From: Jonesiaceae bacterium BS-20
GTDB lineage: Bacteria > Actinomycetota > Actinomycetes > Actinomycetales > Cellulomonadaceae
Length of the DNA: 64,000 bases
Reading direction: 5' to 3'
Assembly (NCBI GenBank): GCA_039995105.1
Contig: CP146203.1
Location: 3,224,001 to 3,288,000 of the forward strand
Positions 34,486 through 43,666 of the stretch are shown piece after piece. The translations under genes were made by a program, and so were the position numbers. The notes under the pieces are model-generated. The model saw only the letters and a list, made by a program, of their open reading frames with translations. It ran no database searches and was not told the origin of the DNA. How positions within the stretch are numbered: position 1 is the first letter of the stretch; every line of letters begins with the position of its first letter.

Positions 34486-37077
34486 ATGGAATCAAAGAAC
34501 ACCACCATGTCGCAACAGGCGCTTAGCGATGCCATCCAAAGTGCAACCGCAGCGGTGAACCCGCAGGTAGAGAACTTGCACCTGCTTGGAGCGCTGCTCA
34601 ATCAACCCGAGGGCATGGCCGTTGAACTGCTGCGTGAGGCCGGCGCGGACCTGAGCCAGATTGGCGGAGCTGTCCGCCGCGCACTGGTGGAACTACCGAG
34701 CGCCCAGGGGCAAAGTGTCTCTGAGCCAACCGCCGCACACACATTGGGAGTTGCGTTACAGAAAGCCCGCACCACAGCCAATGAGCTTGAAGACTCATAT
34801 ATCTCGACCGAGCACCTGCTGCTTGGCATTGCCCAAACCAAGTCCACCGCTGCAGACATTTTGAACGCGGCCGGGGCAAACTATGACACCCTCATGGCCG
34901 CACTGCCCGGCATGCGCAAGGGCGCAAAGGTTGAGTCCGCCAACCCCGAGGGCAGTTACAAGGCACTTGAAAAGTACGGCGTAGACCTGACCGCAACCGC
35001 TCGGGACTCCAAGTTGGACCCGGTCATTGGCCGAGACGCTGAGATCCGCCGTGTCATCCAAGTACTGTCCCGCCGGACCAAGAACAACCCGGTATTGATT
35101 GGTGAGCCTGGTGTTGGTAAGACCGCCGTGGTCGAGGGCCTGGCCCAGCGCATTGTGAAGAACGACGTGCCAAACTCCCTGCGTGGTAAGCGTCTGATCT
35201 CCCTTGACCTGTCTGCGATGGTGGCCGGGGCTAAGTACCGCGGCGACTTTGAGGAGCGGCTCAAGGCCGTCTTGGATGAGATCAAGAGCTCCGACGGTGA
35301 GGTCATTACCTTCATTGACGAGATCCACACGGTCGTTGGAGCGGGTGCCGGCGGTGAGGGTGCCATGGACGCGGGCAACATGCTCAAGCCCATGCTCGCT
35401 CGCGGTGAGCTGCGCCTGATCGGTGCGACCACGCTGGACGAGTACCGCCAGAACATTGAGAAGGACCCGGCCTTGGAGCGGCGCTTCCAGCAGGTCTTTG
35501 TTGGTGAGCCCTCCGTTGAGGACACCATCGCGATCTTGCGCGGGCTCAAACCTCGCTACGAGGCGCACCACGCGGTTGAGATCTCGGACGGCGCGCTCGT
35601 TGCGGCCGCGACCCTGTCCAACCGGTTCATTACCGGGCGCAAGATGCCGGACAAGGCGATTGACCTGATCGATGAGGCCGCCTCGCGGTTGCGTATGGAG
35701 ATGGACTCGTCTCCCGTGGAGATCGATACCCTCGAGCGCACTATTGAGCGGCTCAAGATGGAGGAGATCGCACTCAAGGGCTCGGATGCAACCGGCGCCG
35801 GTCAGCGTTTGGAAGAGGTTGAGGCTGCTCTTGCCGATGCCGGTGAAAAGCTTGGCGCACTCAACGCACGTTGGGAGAGGGAACGCGGCGGGCTGAACCG
35901 TGCGGGCGAGCTGCGTAAGCGGCTCGACGAGTTGGCAACCCAGGCCGAGCGCGCGCAACTGGACGGCGATCTTGAGCAGGCATCGAGAATCAGGTACGGG
36001 GAAATCCCCGCGCTTGAGCGCGAGCTTGCAGACGCGGTGCACGCGGAAGAGGACCTGAGTGCGGAAACCCACCAGGAGAAACTGGTGGGCGACAAGGTCG
36101 ATGCCAACGAGATCGCTGATGTGGTCTCCGCGTGGACGGGTATTCCGGCCGGGCGGCTGCTGCAGGGCGAGAGCGAAAAGCTCCTGACCATGGAGGACCG
36201 CATTGGTAGGCGCCTGATTGGGCAGGTGCCCGCGGTTGAGGCGGTTTCCGATGCCGTGCGCCGCTCGCGTGCCGGCGTGAGTGACCCTAACCGGCCTACC
36301 GGTTCGTTCCTGTTCTTAGGTCCAACCGGTGTGGGTAAGACGGAACTGGCCAAGGCGTTGGCGGAGTTCCTCTTCGATGACGAGCACGCAATGGTTCGCA
36401 TTGACATGTCCGAGTACGGGGAAAAGCACTCGGTCTCGCGGCTGGTCGGTGCGCCACCGGGATACGTGGGCTACGACGAGGGCGGCCAACTAACCGAGGC
36501 TGTCCGGCGCCGGCCATACTCCGTGGTCCTGCTGGACGAGGTGGAAAAGGCTCACCCAGAAGTCTTTGACATCCTGCTGCAGGTCCTTGACGACGGGCGC
36601 CTGACCGATGGTCAGGGTCGAACGGTTGACTTCCGCAACGTGATCCTCGTGATGACGTCCAACATTGGGTCGCAGTTTCTCATTGACCCGCTTTTGGACA
36701 GCGAGGCGCGCGAACAGTCCGTCATGGCTGCCGTGCGTAGCCACTTCAAGCCGGAACTGCTCAACCGGCTCGATGACGTGGTCATGTTTGACGCCCTCAC
36801 ACTTGACCAACTGGGCTCAATTGTTGACCTGCAGGTGCGCGAGTTGGCAGGCAGGGTGGCTGATAAACACATGACCCTGAGCGTGACGCCGGCTGCCCGC
36901 GTGTGGCTCGCCGAGACTGGGTTTGACCCGATCTATGGCGCTCGCCCGCTGCGCCGACTGGTGCAGCGTGAGATTGGTGACCGGTTGGCTCGGCTCATTC
37001 TTGCTGGTGAGGCCGGTGAAGGTGCTGCGGTTGTGGTGGACCTGGGCGAGGAAGAATTGCTCGTTAAGGTGCGATAA
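34486..37077 (+). CDS. clpB: ClpB-type AAA+ disaggregase
   Basis: The 863-residue Hsp100 chaperone, with DnaK, rescues aggregated proteins. The N-domain (about 1-140) has paired Clp_N repeats. Nucleotide domain 1 has Walker A GEPGVGKT and Walker [14 protein letters not shown]. The middle coiled coil is at about 395-510. Domain 2 has [29 protein letters not shown] and MTSNIGSQF. The ATG at 34486 has AGGAGG upstream, so an alternative frame 16 codons longer is unlikely. The HAIR element upstream points to HspR control, and a strong terminator follows. The Hsp70-like gene at 62.8 kb is distant and probably unrelated to its housekeeping partner. Confidence 0.96.
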   Translation: MESKNTTMSQQALSDAIQSATAAVNPQVENLHLLGALLNQPEGMAVELLREAGADLSQIGGAVRRALVELPSAQGQSVSEPTAAHTLGVALQKARTTANELEDSYISTEHLLLGIAQTKSTAADILNAAGANYDTLMAALPGMRKGAKVESANPEGSYKALEKYGVDLTATARDSKLDPVIGRDAEIRRVIQVLSRRTKNNPVLIGEPGVGKTAVVEGLAQRIVKNDVPNSLRGKRLISLDLSAMVAGAKYRGDFEERLKAVLDEIKSSDGEVITFIDEIHTVVGAGAGGEGAMDAGNMLKPMLARGELRLIGATTLDEYRQNIEKDPALERRFQQVFVGEPSVEDTIAILRGLKPRYEAHHAVEISDGALVAAATLSNRFITGRKMPDKAIDLIDEAASRLRMEMDSSPVEIDTLERTIERLKMEEIALKGSDATGAGQRLEEVEAALADAGEKLGALNARWERERGGLNRAGELRKRLDELATQAERAQLDGDLEQASRIRYGEIPALERELADAVHAEEDLSAETHQEKLVGDKVDANEIADVVSAWTGIPAGRLLQGESEKLLTMEDRIGRRLIGQVPAVEAVSDAVRRSRAGVSDPNRPTGSFLFLGPTGVGKTELAKALAEFLFDDEHAMVRIDMSEYGEKHSVSRLVGAPPGYVGYDEGGQLTEAVRRRPYSVVLLDEVEKAHPEVFDILLQVLDDGRLTDGQGRTVDFRNVILVMTSNIGSQFLIDPLLDSEAREQSVMAAVRSHFKPELLNRLDDVVMFDALTLDQLGSIVDLQVRELAGRVADKHMTLSVTPAARVWLAETGFDPIYGARPLRRLVQREIGDRLARLILAGEAGEGAAVVVDLGEEELLVKVR

Positions 37078-37130
37078 CCACAAAAATATGAAAGTTTTGG
37101 AGTAACAGGTGACACTGTGTAACCAAAACT

Positions 37131-37166
37131 GCGGGTTGCAGGTAAGTGTTACTATCTGCAACCCGC
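37131..37166 (+). terminator. Rho-independent terminator after clpB
   Basis: GCGGGTTGCAG and CTGCAACCCGC form a perfect 11-bp stem with a 14-base loop, followed immediately by TTTTCGTTTT. Confidence 0.88.
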
Positions 37167-37238
37167 TTTTCGTTTTCTGAGCAGGTCTGACTGATATTTG
37201 CAGGAAAATGTGCGACTGTTTACTCACGACCGTGCATG

Positions 37239-37248
37239 AACACGTGTT
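37239..37248. promoter_or_regulatory. 10-bp palindrome upstream of a TetR gene
   Basis: AACACGTGTT is a perfect palindrome 35 bases before the TetR start. It may be an autoregulatory operator; no experimental consensus can be invoked. Confidence 0.35.
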
Positions 37249-37283
37249 GAAAATAGGGACGACTATCGTTTTCGGGGGGAAAC

Positions 37284-38129
37284 ATGGCTCGACGAGGTGG
37301 CTACGCCAAAGGCGCCATTAGTAGGGAATTGATCTTAGACCGTGCCGTTGAATTGTTTGGTGAGGTGGGATATTCCGCAGCTTCACTACGTGATGTAGCG
37401 AGGCACAGTGGAATGACACATTCCGGACTGCTGCATCATTTTCCAAACAAAGAGGCCTTGCTTGCGGGAGTCTTAGAGCGCAGAGACAAAGTTGAGTACG
37501 AGCGTTTTGCGACCATGGCAGGAGGCACCGAAGAGGCAAAACATGGCCTCTTCGAATTACTTGATCACGAAGTGCACGACGTACCCGGGTTCAGACTTTT
37601 CAACATGCTTGCTGCTGAGGCTACGAGCCAAAAACATCCGGCAAACAGCTATTTTGTGGACCGGTACCGCAAGACCCATGCACTGGTTACAGACATTATG
37701 CAGTCGGTGCGCGATGCCGGTTCATTGAAGACCGACATTGACACAGGTTCATTGGCACGAATGTCCATTGCACTCATGGATGGGCTACAACTGCAATGGT
37801 TGCTAGAGGCAACTCAAACAGGTGAACTCGACGCGGCCAAGCCATGTGACGTGGTTAAAGACTGCGATCAAGCCGAGCACGTTGTGCCGTCGGAACCTGT
37901 TGGAGGACCACCGGTGACCGCCAACAATGAATCCGAAAAGGCGACGGCCTTTGACATGGGCGAGGTCTACGCCGACTTCTTGAAGTTGCTGGGCATCGAA
38001 TTTTCTTCCCTTCAAGCGGAGGAAACTGCGGTGGCGACAGACACCGTTGAATCCTTGCAAGACAAGGTCGAATCGGTTGCGCGACAAGTTAATCCGGTGA
38101 CCGAGCATAGGGTCAAGCAGGCATCGTGA
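37284..38129 (+). CDS. TetR-family transcriptional regulator
   Basis: The 281-residue regulator has a typical N-terminal DNA-binding domain (ILDRAVELFGEVGYSAASLR, then MTHSGLLHHFPNKEALLAGV, about 17-65). An alpha-helical effector domain follows. It is longer than most TetR proteins because of an insertion of polar sequence (about 190-220, with a Pro/Gly stretch) and a helical C-terminal tail (about 240-281). The neighbouring genes do not reveal its target. A 17-bp perfect hairpin follows the stop. Confidence 0.87.
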   Translation: MARRGGYAKGAISRELILDRAVELFGEVGYSAASLRDVARHSGMTHSGLLHHFPNKEALLAGVLERRDKVEYERFATMAGGTEEAKHGLFELLDHEVHDVPGFRLFNMLAAEATSQKHPANSYFVDRYRKTHALVTDIMQSVRDAGSLKTDIDTGSLARMSIALMDGLQLQWLLEATQTGELDAAKPCDVVKDCDQAEHVVPSEPVGGPPVTANNESEKATAFDMGEVYADFLKLLGIEFSSLQAEETAVATDTVESLQDKVESVARQVNPVTEHRVKQAS

Positions 38130-38172
38130 ATCCTTGAATCCTAAGTGGCCCGCGCACCTAGGAAATAACATG

Positions 38173-38222
38173 GGCGCCGGCTGATTCCAAGGACTATGAG
38201 GTTCCTGGAATCAGCCGGCGCC
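38173..38222. terminator. Hairpin terminator between convergent TetR and xthA genes
   Basis: GGCGCCGGCTGATTCCA is repeated exactly in inverse orientation after a 16-base loop. The stem of 17 bp, placed between convergent stops, is probably used by both genes. Confidence 0.8.
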
Positions 38223-38239
38223 GTGCTGTTAGAGGCTAG

Positions 38240-39028
38240 CTAAGCGATCTCAAGGATCACCGGCACGTGGTCCGATGCCCCCTTGCCTTTGCGCTCATCG
38301 CGGTCAATCTTGACGTCGGTGACACGCTCGGTCAACGTGGGGGAGGTGTACGCAAAGTCAATGCGCATGCCCTCGTTCTTGGGGAAGCGCAGCTGCTGGT
38401 AGTCCCAGTAGGTGTACTTGTTTTCCTCAGGGAAGAACTTGCGGGTGACCTCGGTCAGGCCCGTGGCCTCAAAGGCAAAGAATGCCTCGCGCTCGGCGGG
38501 AGTCACGTGGGTCTTGCCTTCAAACTTGGTCACGTCCCACACATCGGTGTCAAACGGGACCACGTTGAAGTCACCCACCAGAGCGAACTGCGCGGACGGA
38601 TCCTTGGCCATCCAGTCTTGAGCATTGCGGTTGAGCTCGGCCAACCACTCAAGCTTGTACGCGTAGTGCGGGTGATCGATCTCGCGGCCGTTGGGGATGT
38701 ACAGGGACCACACGCGAACTCCGCCGCAGGTTGCCGCGATAGCGCGGGCCTCAGTAACCGGCTCCTCACCAAACTGTGGCTGGTTCGGGAACGCAACCTC
38801 GACATCGGCAAGCCCTACGCGCGAGATAATCGCAACGCCATTCCATTGGCTTAAACCAAAGTGGGCTACCTCGTAGCCCGCGGCCTCAAAGGCCTCAAAC
38901 GGGAACTGGGTGTCCTTGCACTTTGTCTCCTGCAGGGCAAGCACATCGATGTTCTCCCGCTCCAAAAACGCGATGGCGCGGTCAACACGGGCACGGATTG
39001 AGTTGATATTCCAAGTGGCTAGACGCAT
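38240..39028 (-). CDS. xthA: Exodeoxyribonuclease III (AP endonuclease)
   Basis: This 262-residue DNA repair enzyme incises abasic sites and trims 3' blocks. Motifs along the chain are ATWNINSIRARVDR, LALQETKCKD with the metal-binding Glu, LYIPNGR, GDFNVVP with the catalytic Asp-Asn, MRIDFAYTSP, and a C-terminal ASDHVPVILEI with the Asp-His pair. Length and motif order equal E. coli XthA. The gene is transcribed alone, divergent from the following hydrolase gene. Confidence 0.94.
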   Translation of the reverse strand: MRLATWNINSIRARVDRAIAFLERENIDVLALQETKCKDTQFPFEAFEAAGYEVAHFGLSQWNGVAIISRVGLADVEVAFPNQPQFGEEPVTEARAIAATCGGVRVWSLYIPNGREIDHPHYAYKLEWLAELNRNAQDWMAKDPSAQFALVGDFNVVPFDTDVWDVTKFEGKTHVTPAEREAFFAFEATGLTEVTRKFFPEENKYTYWDYQQLRFPKNEGMRIDFAYTSPTLTERVTDVKIDRDERKGKGASDHVPVILEIA

Positions 39029-39079
39029 ACGCCTAGCCTACCCGTCCGCAGTGTTGGAACGGACTAAGGTGTAAAGGAT

Positions 39080-39751
39080 ATGAAGCAACGCACTTCCTTT
39101 GGCAGCGGCCGCCCGCCCCGCTCCCGCACAACACCGCTCACCTTGATCTACGTACCCGGCCTGTTTGACCGGCTCAAGTGGGTCCAGTTCCTGCAGCGCA
39201 AGGCGATTGCAACCTGGCGCACCTTTGGGGTGCGCCCGCAGGTCTTTGTCATGGGCTGGTCCCTCGATGCCGCGTTTGATGACCGGCTGGCGGAGTTGGA
39301 AAAGCTTGTCGATGCCGCACTTGCCCGCGGGGAGAAGGTGGCGCTGGTCGGAGCTTCGGCCGGGGCTACCGCGGTCTTGGCGTTGCTTGCTAAGCACCCG
39401 GAGAAGATTTCTGCGGTGGTCACCATCTGCGGGAAGATTCACCGCCCGGATAATATTCCGGAGCCGGTCCTCGAGCTCAATAGTGTGTTCGATCAGGGCT
39501 TGGATGAACTGCCAGCGCTGTTGGAAGAACTAGGCGAGGACCAGCTGGGCCGGACCTTGGCCCTGCACGCCTACCGGGACCACATTGTGCCACCCGAAGA
39601 TGCCGTGCTCAACGGCGCCCACAACCGCCAAATTCCGGCGCTGGGTCACGTCCCGGGCATTGCCGTCGCCCTCTTGAGTTTTGCACCCTTGATCACCAAG
39701 TTCTGCAAAGCCCAGGCTGCCGCTCATAACGCTGGCCTCGAGGGGAAATAA
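39080..39751 (+). CDS. Small alpha/beta-hydrolase-like protein
   Basis: The 223-residue protein has a Rossmann-like alpha/beta hydrolase core. TLIYVPGLFDRLKW begins the fold and ALVGASAGATAVLALL contains the nucleophile elbow (GASAG, Ser about 96). HAYRDHIVPPEDA could hold the acid, and GHVPGIAV the His. The substrate is unknown. It has no signal peptide. The first paralogue of the DUF3137-like group starts 23 bases downstream, and its own start lies 51 bases from the divergent xthA start. Confidence 0.75.
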   Translation: MKQRTSFGSGRPPRSRTTPLTLIYVPGLFDRLKWVQFLQRKAIATWRTFGVRPQVFVMGWSLDAAFDDRLAELEKLVDAALARGEKVALVGASAGATAVLALLAKHPEKISAVVTICGKIHRPDNIPEPVLELNSVFDQGLDELPALLEELGEDQLGRTLALHAYRDHIVPPEDAVLNGAHNRQIPALGHVPGIAVALLSFAPLITKFCKAQAAAHNAGLEGK

Positions 39752-39774
39752 GACCGTGTGGCAAGACTACGCAA

Positions 39775-40500
39775 ATGAGTAACTTTCCGGATCCCACAAT
39801 CGTTGCCGGGTACCTACCCATAGCCATACCCGCATTCTTCGTGGTCATGCTGGTGTTCATCCTTGTAGTGAAGGCCAAGGATAAGAAACGAGCCAAACAA
39901 GTCAGCGAAGAAACTTTGCAGTGGGCGGCCGCTCGCGGCTGGCAGTACCGCGGCATTGACAAACAACTGGTTGATCAGTGGGACATACCGGTGTTTCGCT
40001 CGGGTGGTAAGCGCAAAGCCACAGACATCATGTTCGGAGCGTTTGCCTCAAGGCAAGGCGCCACGTACAACGTCATGAGCTTTCAATACCAGTACACCGT
40101 GTCAACCGAGGACAACAGCAACACGTTCTACCTGCACGTGGTTGCGGTGCAACTCCCAAGTGCAGTTCCGGGACTTGCACTGGTTCCGGAGGGGCCAAGC
40201 GCACGAGTACTACGAAGCTTCGGTGGCCAAGACATCACCTTTGAATCTGAAGCGTTCAACCGTGCGTGGCGGGTCACCGCGGATAGCTTACCCTTTGCTC
40301 ACGCGGTGATTCATCCGCAGGTCATGGAACTGCTGTCAGTCGGTGGCCCAACAGCTGGCTGTTACTTCCTGCGTGGCAGCACCCTGATCTATTACGGGTT
40401 TGGACTGCAGACCGTGGCAAGAGTGGACCAACGACTCAGCCACGCGGTCGATCTGGTGGACCTGATCCCGGGATTTGTCTGGCAAGACTACGCGCTCTAA
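39775..40500 (+). CDS. DUF3137-like membrane protein, paralogue 1
   Basis: The 241-residue protein has one N-terminal transmembrane helix (LPIAIPAFFVVMLVFILVV), a basic stretch and a soluble domain. The domain includes YQYTVSTEDNSNTFYLHVVA, SFGGQDITFESEAFNRAW and VIHPQVMELL. It resembles DUF3137 proteins in layout, but I cannot prove membership. Two further copies with the same segments occur at 41.4 and 43.7 kb, with GGQDI.FESE.FN and FAH-AV/I-HPQ conserved. Function is unknown; a lemA gene lies nearby, as is common for DUF3137. No clear ribosome-binding site precedes ATG. Confidence 0.75.
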   Translation: MSNFPDPTIVAGYLPIAIPAFFVVMLVFILVVKAKDKKRAKQVSEETLQWAAARGWQYRGIDKQLVDQWDIPVFRSGGKRKATDIMFGAFASRQGATYNVMSFQYQYTVSTEDNSNTFYLHVVAVQLPSAVPGLALVPEGPSARVLRSFGGQDITFESEAFNRAWRVTADSLPFAHAVIHPQVMELLSVGGPTAGCYFLRGSTLIYYGFGLQTVARVDQRLSHAVDLVDLIPGFVWQDYAL

Positions 40501-40506
40501 ATCTGG

Positions 40507-40540
40507 GGTGGGGTAACGCAAGGGCACCTCTTACCCCGCC
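40507..40540 (+). terminator. Weak hairpin after paralogue 1
   Basis: GGTGGGGTAA and TTACCCCGCC pair over 10 positions (one G-T) around a 14-base loop, 7 bases after the stop. No T-run is present, so termination is uncertain. Confidence 0.45.
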
Positions 40541-40581
40541 AATTACTCAAGGTGCAAAGTAAATCTGGGTAGGCTGGGCTA

Positions 40582-41382
40582 ATGGCAACCGCACTTATTA
40601 CTGGGGCATCGGCAGGACTTGGGCTTGAATTTGCGTGGCAATTAGCCGCTGCAAGGCATGACCTGGTCCTTGTAGCGCGCGATCGCACCCGGCTTGAAGA
40701 CCTGGCCGAGCAGATCCGTTCCGTTGCGGGTGTGCGGGTAGAAGTGTTGCCGGCGGACCTATCCGTCGCAGACGACGTAGACAAAGTAGCAGAGCGCCTG
40801 CGGGCAACCGAACGTCCAGTTGGTCTGCTTGTCAATAACGCGGGATACGCGGTCAACCGGAGCTTTCTGAACTCCACGCCGCAAGCCCAAGACGATTCCC
40901 TGTCGGTGATGGTGCGCGCAGTCATGTTGCTGTCACACGCGGCGGCAAACCAGATGCGAACACGCGGACGCGGCGCGATCCTGAACGTGTCCTCTGTAGC
41001 GGCCTTGACCGCGGCGGGCACCTACTCCGCGCACAAGGCGTGGGTGCTGTCATTTACCGAGGGACTGGCCATGGACTTGGCTGGAACGGGAGTCACCGCG
41101 ACGGCACTGTGTCCCGGATTTGTCCACACCGAGTTCCATGAACGAGCGGGGATTGACTACTCCTCATTCCCGGAGTTTGCGTGGCTGACCGCCCCGCAAG
41201 TAGTCTCCGCAGCGCTCGCAGATGTGCGCCGGGCAAAGGTAATCTCAACTCCGTCCCTGCGTTACCAGGCGGTCTCCGGGCTGTTGCGGGCAATGCCACG
41301 ATGGGTTGTGCGCGGGGTGCAAGGGCAGCGGACGAATTCCCCTGCGAAACCTAGGGCAACGTCCACTAACAAACAGCCCTAA
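40582..41382 (+). CDS. Short-chain dehydrogenase/reductase (SDR) family protein
   Basis: The 266-residue NAD(P)-dependent oxidoreductase of the classical SDR fold shows the dinucleotide motif TGASAGLGLEFA, the NNAG motif (LVNNAGYAVN), the catalytic Ser in LNVSSVAAL, and YSAHK giving the YxxxK pair. The substrate is unknown. It lies between two paralogues of the DUF3137-like group, in the same direction. Confidence 0.9.
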   Translation: MATALITGASAGLGLEFAWQLAAARHDLVLVARDRTRLEDLAEQIRSVAGVRVEVLPADLSVADDVDKVAERLRATERPVGLLVNNAGYAVNRSFLNSTPQAQDDSLSVMVRAVMLLSHAAANQMRTRGRGAILNVSSVAALTAAGTYSAHKAWVLSFTEGLAMDLAGTGVTATALCPGFVHTEFHERAGIDYSSFPEFAWLTAPQVVSAALADVRRAKVISTPSLRYQAVSGLLRAMPRWVVRGVQGQRTNSPAKPRATSTNKQP

Positions 41383-41388
41383 GTAACT

Positions 41389-42147
41389 TTGTCCAAGTGG
41401 ACTGTGACAACGATCCTGAAAGTTGAGCCTTTGTTAACTGCCTCCCTGGTTATGATCTTCATGCTGCTTTTATTTGGTGGCTTCATTGCCTTGATCATCT
41501 TTATGGTTGGGCACGCCCGCAAGAAAGCCGAAGAGGCCCGCAGGCAGGCACAACTTTGGGCCTCTGCCCGCGGTTGGCAGCACTATGCACGGGATGATAA
41601 CTTGCGGCACCGATGGCGGCTGCCGGTGTTCCAAGCCGGCTCGGGGCGTAGAACGCACAACGTCTTGACAGGCCCCACCAACTCCAAATCGGGTGTGGTG
41701 CGCCAAGCCCTAAGTTTTGAGTATGAGTACACGGTCTCCACGGGTAAAAGCAGCACTACTTACTACCACCATGTTGTTGCGGTGTTCTTGCCAAAGTACA
41801 TTCCCACCTTGACTATCGCCCCCGAGGGGGTTGGGGCCAAACTGGCGAAAATGTTTGGTGGCCAGGACATCCAGTTCGAATCAGAAGAGTTCAACCGGAG
41901 GTGGCGGATCACGGGGAATAACCTCGCGTTCGCGCACGCGGTAGTGCACCCGCAAACCATGGAATACCTCATGCGGTACGCACCCCACAACGTGGCGTAC
42001 TACCTGCTCGGTGACGCACTCCTGATCTACACGAGTGGTCGGCAAAATCTGGCCAATATTGACCAAATGGTCTGGCACATAACCGACCTCATCGACTTGG
42101 TCCCTGAATTTGTTTGGCACGACTATCAGCTGCGACCTTACAGATAG
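41389..42147 (+). CDS. DUF3137-like membrane protein, paralogue 2
   Basis: This 252-residue relative of paralogue 1 has an N-terminal helix (VMIFMLLLFGGFIALIIFMV), a basic KKAEEARRQ linker and a soluble domain with ASARGWQHYARDD. It shares YEYTVSTGKSSTTYYHHVVA, FGGQDIQFESEEFNRRWRI and AHAVVHPQTMEYL with the other two. The nominal start is TTG 41389, six bases after the SDR stop; GTG 41404 is an alternative, and neither has a good ribosome-binding site. Function is unknown. Confidence 0.75.
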   Translation: MSKWTVTTILKVEPLLTASLVMIFMLLLFGGFIALIIFMVGHARKKAEEARRQAQLWASARGWQHYARDDNLRHRWRLPVFQAGSGRRTHNVLTGPTNSKSGVVRQALSFEYEYTVSTGKSSTTYYHHVVAVFLPKYIPTLTIAPEGVGAKLAKMFGGQDIQFESEEFNRRWRITGNNLAFAHAVVHPQTMEYLMRYAPHNVAYYLLGDALLIYTSGRQNLANIDQMVWHITDLIDLVPEFVWHDYQLRPYR

Positions 42148-42267
42148 GCGCTGATCAACAGGCATGACTGCTCGCCCCATGGTGGGATGTGGCAGGATTC
42201 GAAGCGGTAACGGTACGCTTTCGACTAGCGTAACCGCCCTCAAGGTATCGATTGAAAGGACCCTTAC

Positions 42268-42852
42268 ATGTCAGGCGCTGCAATTTCCGGAGGCGTGATC
42301 TTCGGTATCTTGTTTGGAATTTTTGTTCTCATTTTGGCCCTGTGGGTCGTTGGTGTGTACAACGGGTTTGTAAAACTACGAAACCTGGTCCAAGAGTCCT
42401 GGCGTCAGATTGATGTTGAACTCCACCGCCGCCACGAGCTCATCCCCAATCTGGTCCAAACAGTTAAGGGATACGCAGCCCACGAGCAGGGCGTATATGA
42501 GGCCGTAACACAGGCCCGTGCCCAAGCCATTGGCGGACCAAAGGGACCGGCCGCACAGGCCGCAGCGGAAAACCAACTCAGCGGTGCACTGGGCCGGCTG
42601 TTTGCTGTCTCTGAGGGATACCCGGACCTGAAGGCATCGGTAAACTTCCTGCAGCTCCAAACGGAACTCACCAACACCGAAGATCGTATTGCCGCAGGCC
42701 GCCGTTTCTACAACGCCAACGTGCGCGAGCTCAACACCAAGGTTGAGAGCTTTCCGCAAAACGTAATCGCCGGGATGTTTAACTTCTCCAAGGCCGAGTA
42801 CTTTGAAGTAACTGACCCGCGCGCGTTCCAAGCGCCAAACGTACAGTTCTAA
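42268..42852 (+). CDS. lemA: LemA-family protein
   Basis: The 194-residue protein has one N-terminal transmembrane helix (GVIFGILFGIFVLILALWVV) and a helical domain with the LemA signature. Its parts are NLVQESWRQIDVELHRRHEL, IPNLVQTVKGYAAHEQGVYE, AVSEGYPDLKASVNF and FNFSKAEYFEV. LemA proteins are widespread helical membrane proteins of unknown biochemical role. AAGGA is upstream of the ATG. It follows paralogue 2 at a distance of 120 bases. Confidence 0.9.
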   Translation: MSGAAISGGVIFGILFGIFVLILALWVVGVYNGFVKLRNLVQESWRQIDVELHRRHELIPNLVQTVKGYAAHEQGVYEAVTQARAQAIGGPKGPAAQAAAENQLSGALGRLFAVSEGYPDLKASVNFLQLQTELTNTEDRIAAGRRFYNANVRELNTKVESFPQNVIAGMFNFSKAEYFEVTDPRAFQAPNVQF

Positions 42853-42897
42853 AGCACTACCTTCTACCGGCACTCGAATTTGGGATAATCTAGACCC

Positions 42898-43485
42898 GTG
42901 ACTCAAACTTCCAACGCAATCTTGTCCCTAACCCCGCGCGAGCAACTCCGAGAACTCATCAAGGAAATTGCTGTCGTGCACGGCAAAGTAACCCTGTCTT
43001 CTGGAAAAGAAGCGGACTACTACGTAGACCTGCGCCGGGTGACCCTGCACCACCGTGCGGCCCCGCTCATTGGCCACGTCCTGCTGGACACTCTTGAAGA
43101 GGCGGGCCTTGGCCCGGGCGAGATCGACGCTGCCGGCGGACTAACCTTGGGCGCAGACCCAATTGCGACCGCACTCCTACATGCTGCGGCATCGAGAGGC
43201 CTTGACCTAGATGCGTTTGTAGTGCGTAAGGCCGCTAAGGCACACGGTATGCAACGCCAGATTGAAGGTCCAAGCATTGAGGGCCGCCGTGTTGTTGTCC
43301 TCGAAGACACCACCACGACCGGTGGGTCGCCGATCGCGGCAATTGAGGCTGCGCGTGCTGCTGGGGCTGAGGTTGTAGCTGTTGCCACCATTGTGGACCG
43401 CAACACGGGCGCGAAAGAGAAGATCGAAGCGTACGGCGTTACCTACCACTCGCTCTTTGGGCTAGCAGACCTAGACTTGGAGTAA
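42898..43485 (+). CDS. pyrE: Orotate phosphoribosyltransferase
   Basis: The enzyme converts orotate and PRPP to OMP in de novo pyrimidine synthesis. The 195-residue protein shows GKVTLSSGKEADYYVDLRR, GLTLGADPIATALL, FVVRKAAKAHGMQRQIEG and the PRPP-binding loop VVVLEDTTTTGGSP. The GTG start is at 42898. The gene is 45 bases after lemA and separate from any other pyr gene here. An 11-13 bp hairpin ends it. Confidence 0.94.
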   Translation: MTQTSNAILSLTPREQLRELIKEIAVVHGKVTLSSGKEADYYVDLRRVTLHHRAAPLIGHVLLDTLEEAGLGPGEIDAAGGLTLGADPIATALLHAAASRGLDLDAFVVRKAAKAHGMQRQIEGPSIEGRRVVVLEDTTTTGGSPIAAIEAARAAGAEVVAVATIVDRNTGAKEKIEAYGVTYHSLFGLADLDLE

Positions 43486-43556
43486 ACAAGTAGTTCCTGA
43501 GTGAGCCGGCACGGAGGCGGAGCATCGCCCTCGTCGCCACAATACTGTTGGGCTGG

Positions 43557-43587
43557 GCCCGCTTCTTTCCGACTGAAAGAGGCGGGC
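43557..43587 (+). terminator. Hairpin terminator after pyrE
   Basis: GCCCGCTTCTTTC and GAAAGAGGCGGGC pair over 13 positions with one G-T, around a 5-base loop, starting 72 bases after the pyrE stop. Confidence 0.65.
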
Positions 43588-43666
43588 TCCGTCGTTTCCA
43601 GATCCGCTCATACTGGACGTTTCCATACTTCACGGATACATTAGCGGCCTAGGTGAGGAGCACATA

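Noticed and set aside
34795-36072. 425-codon minus-strand open frame opposite clpB
   Set aside because: It lies entirely within clpB, whose motifs are complete. Long antisense frames are expected in GC-rich, highly biased coding DNA, and the translation shows no family pattern.
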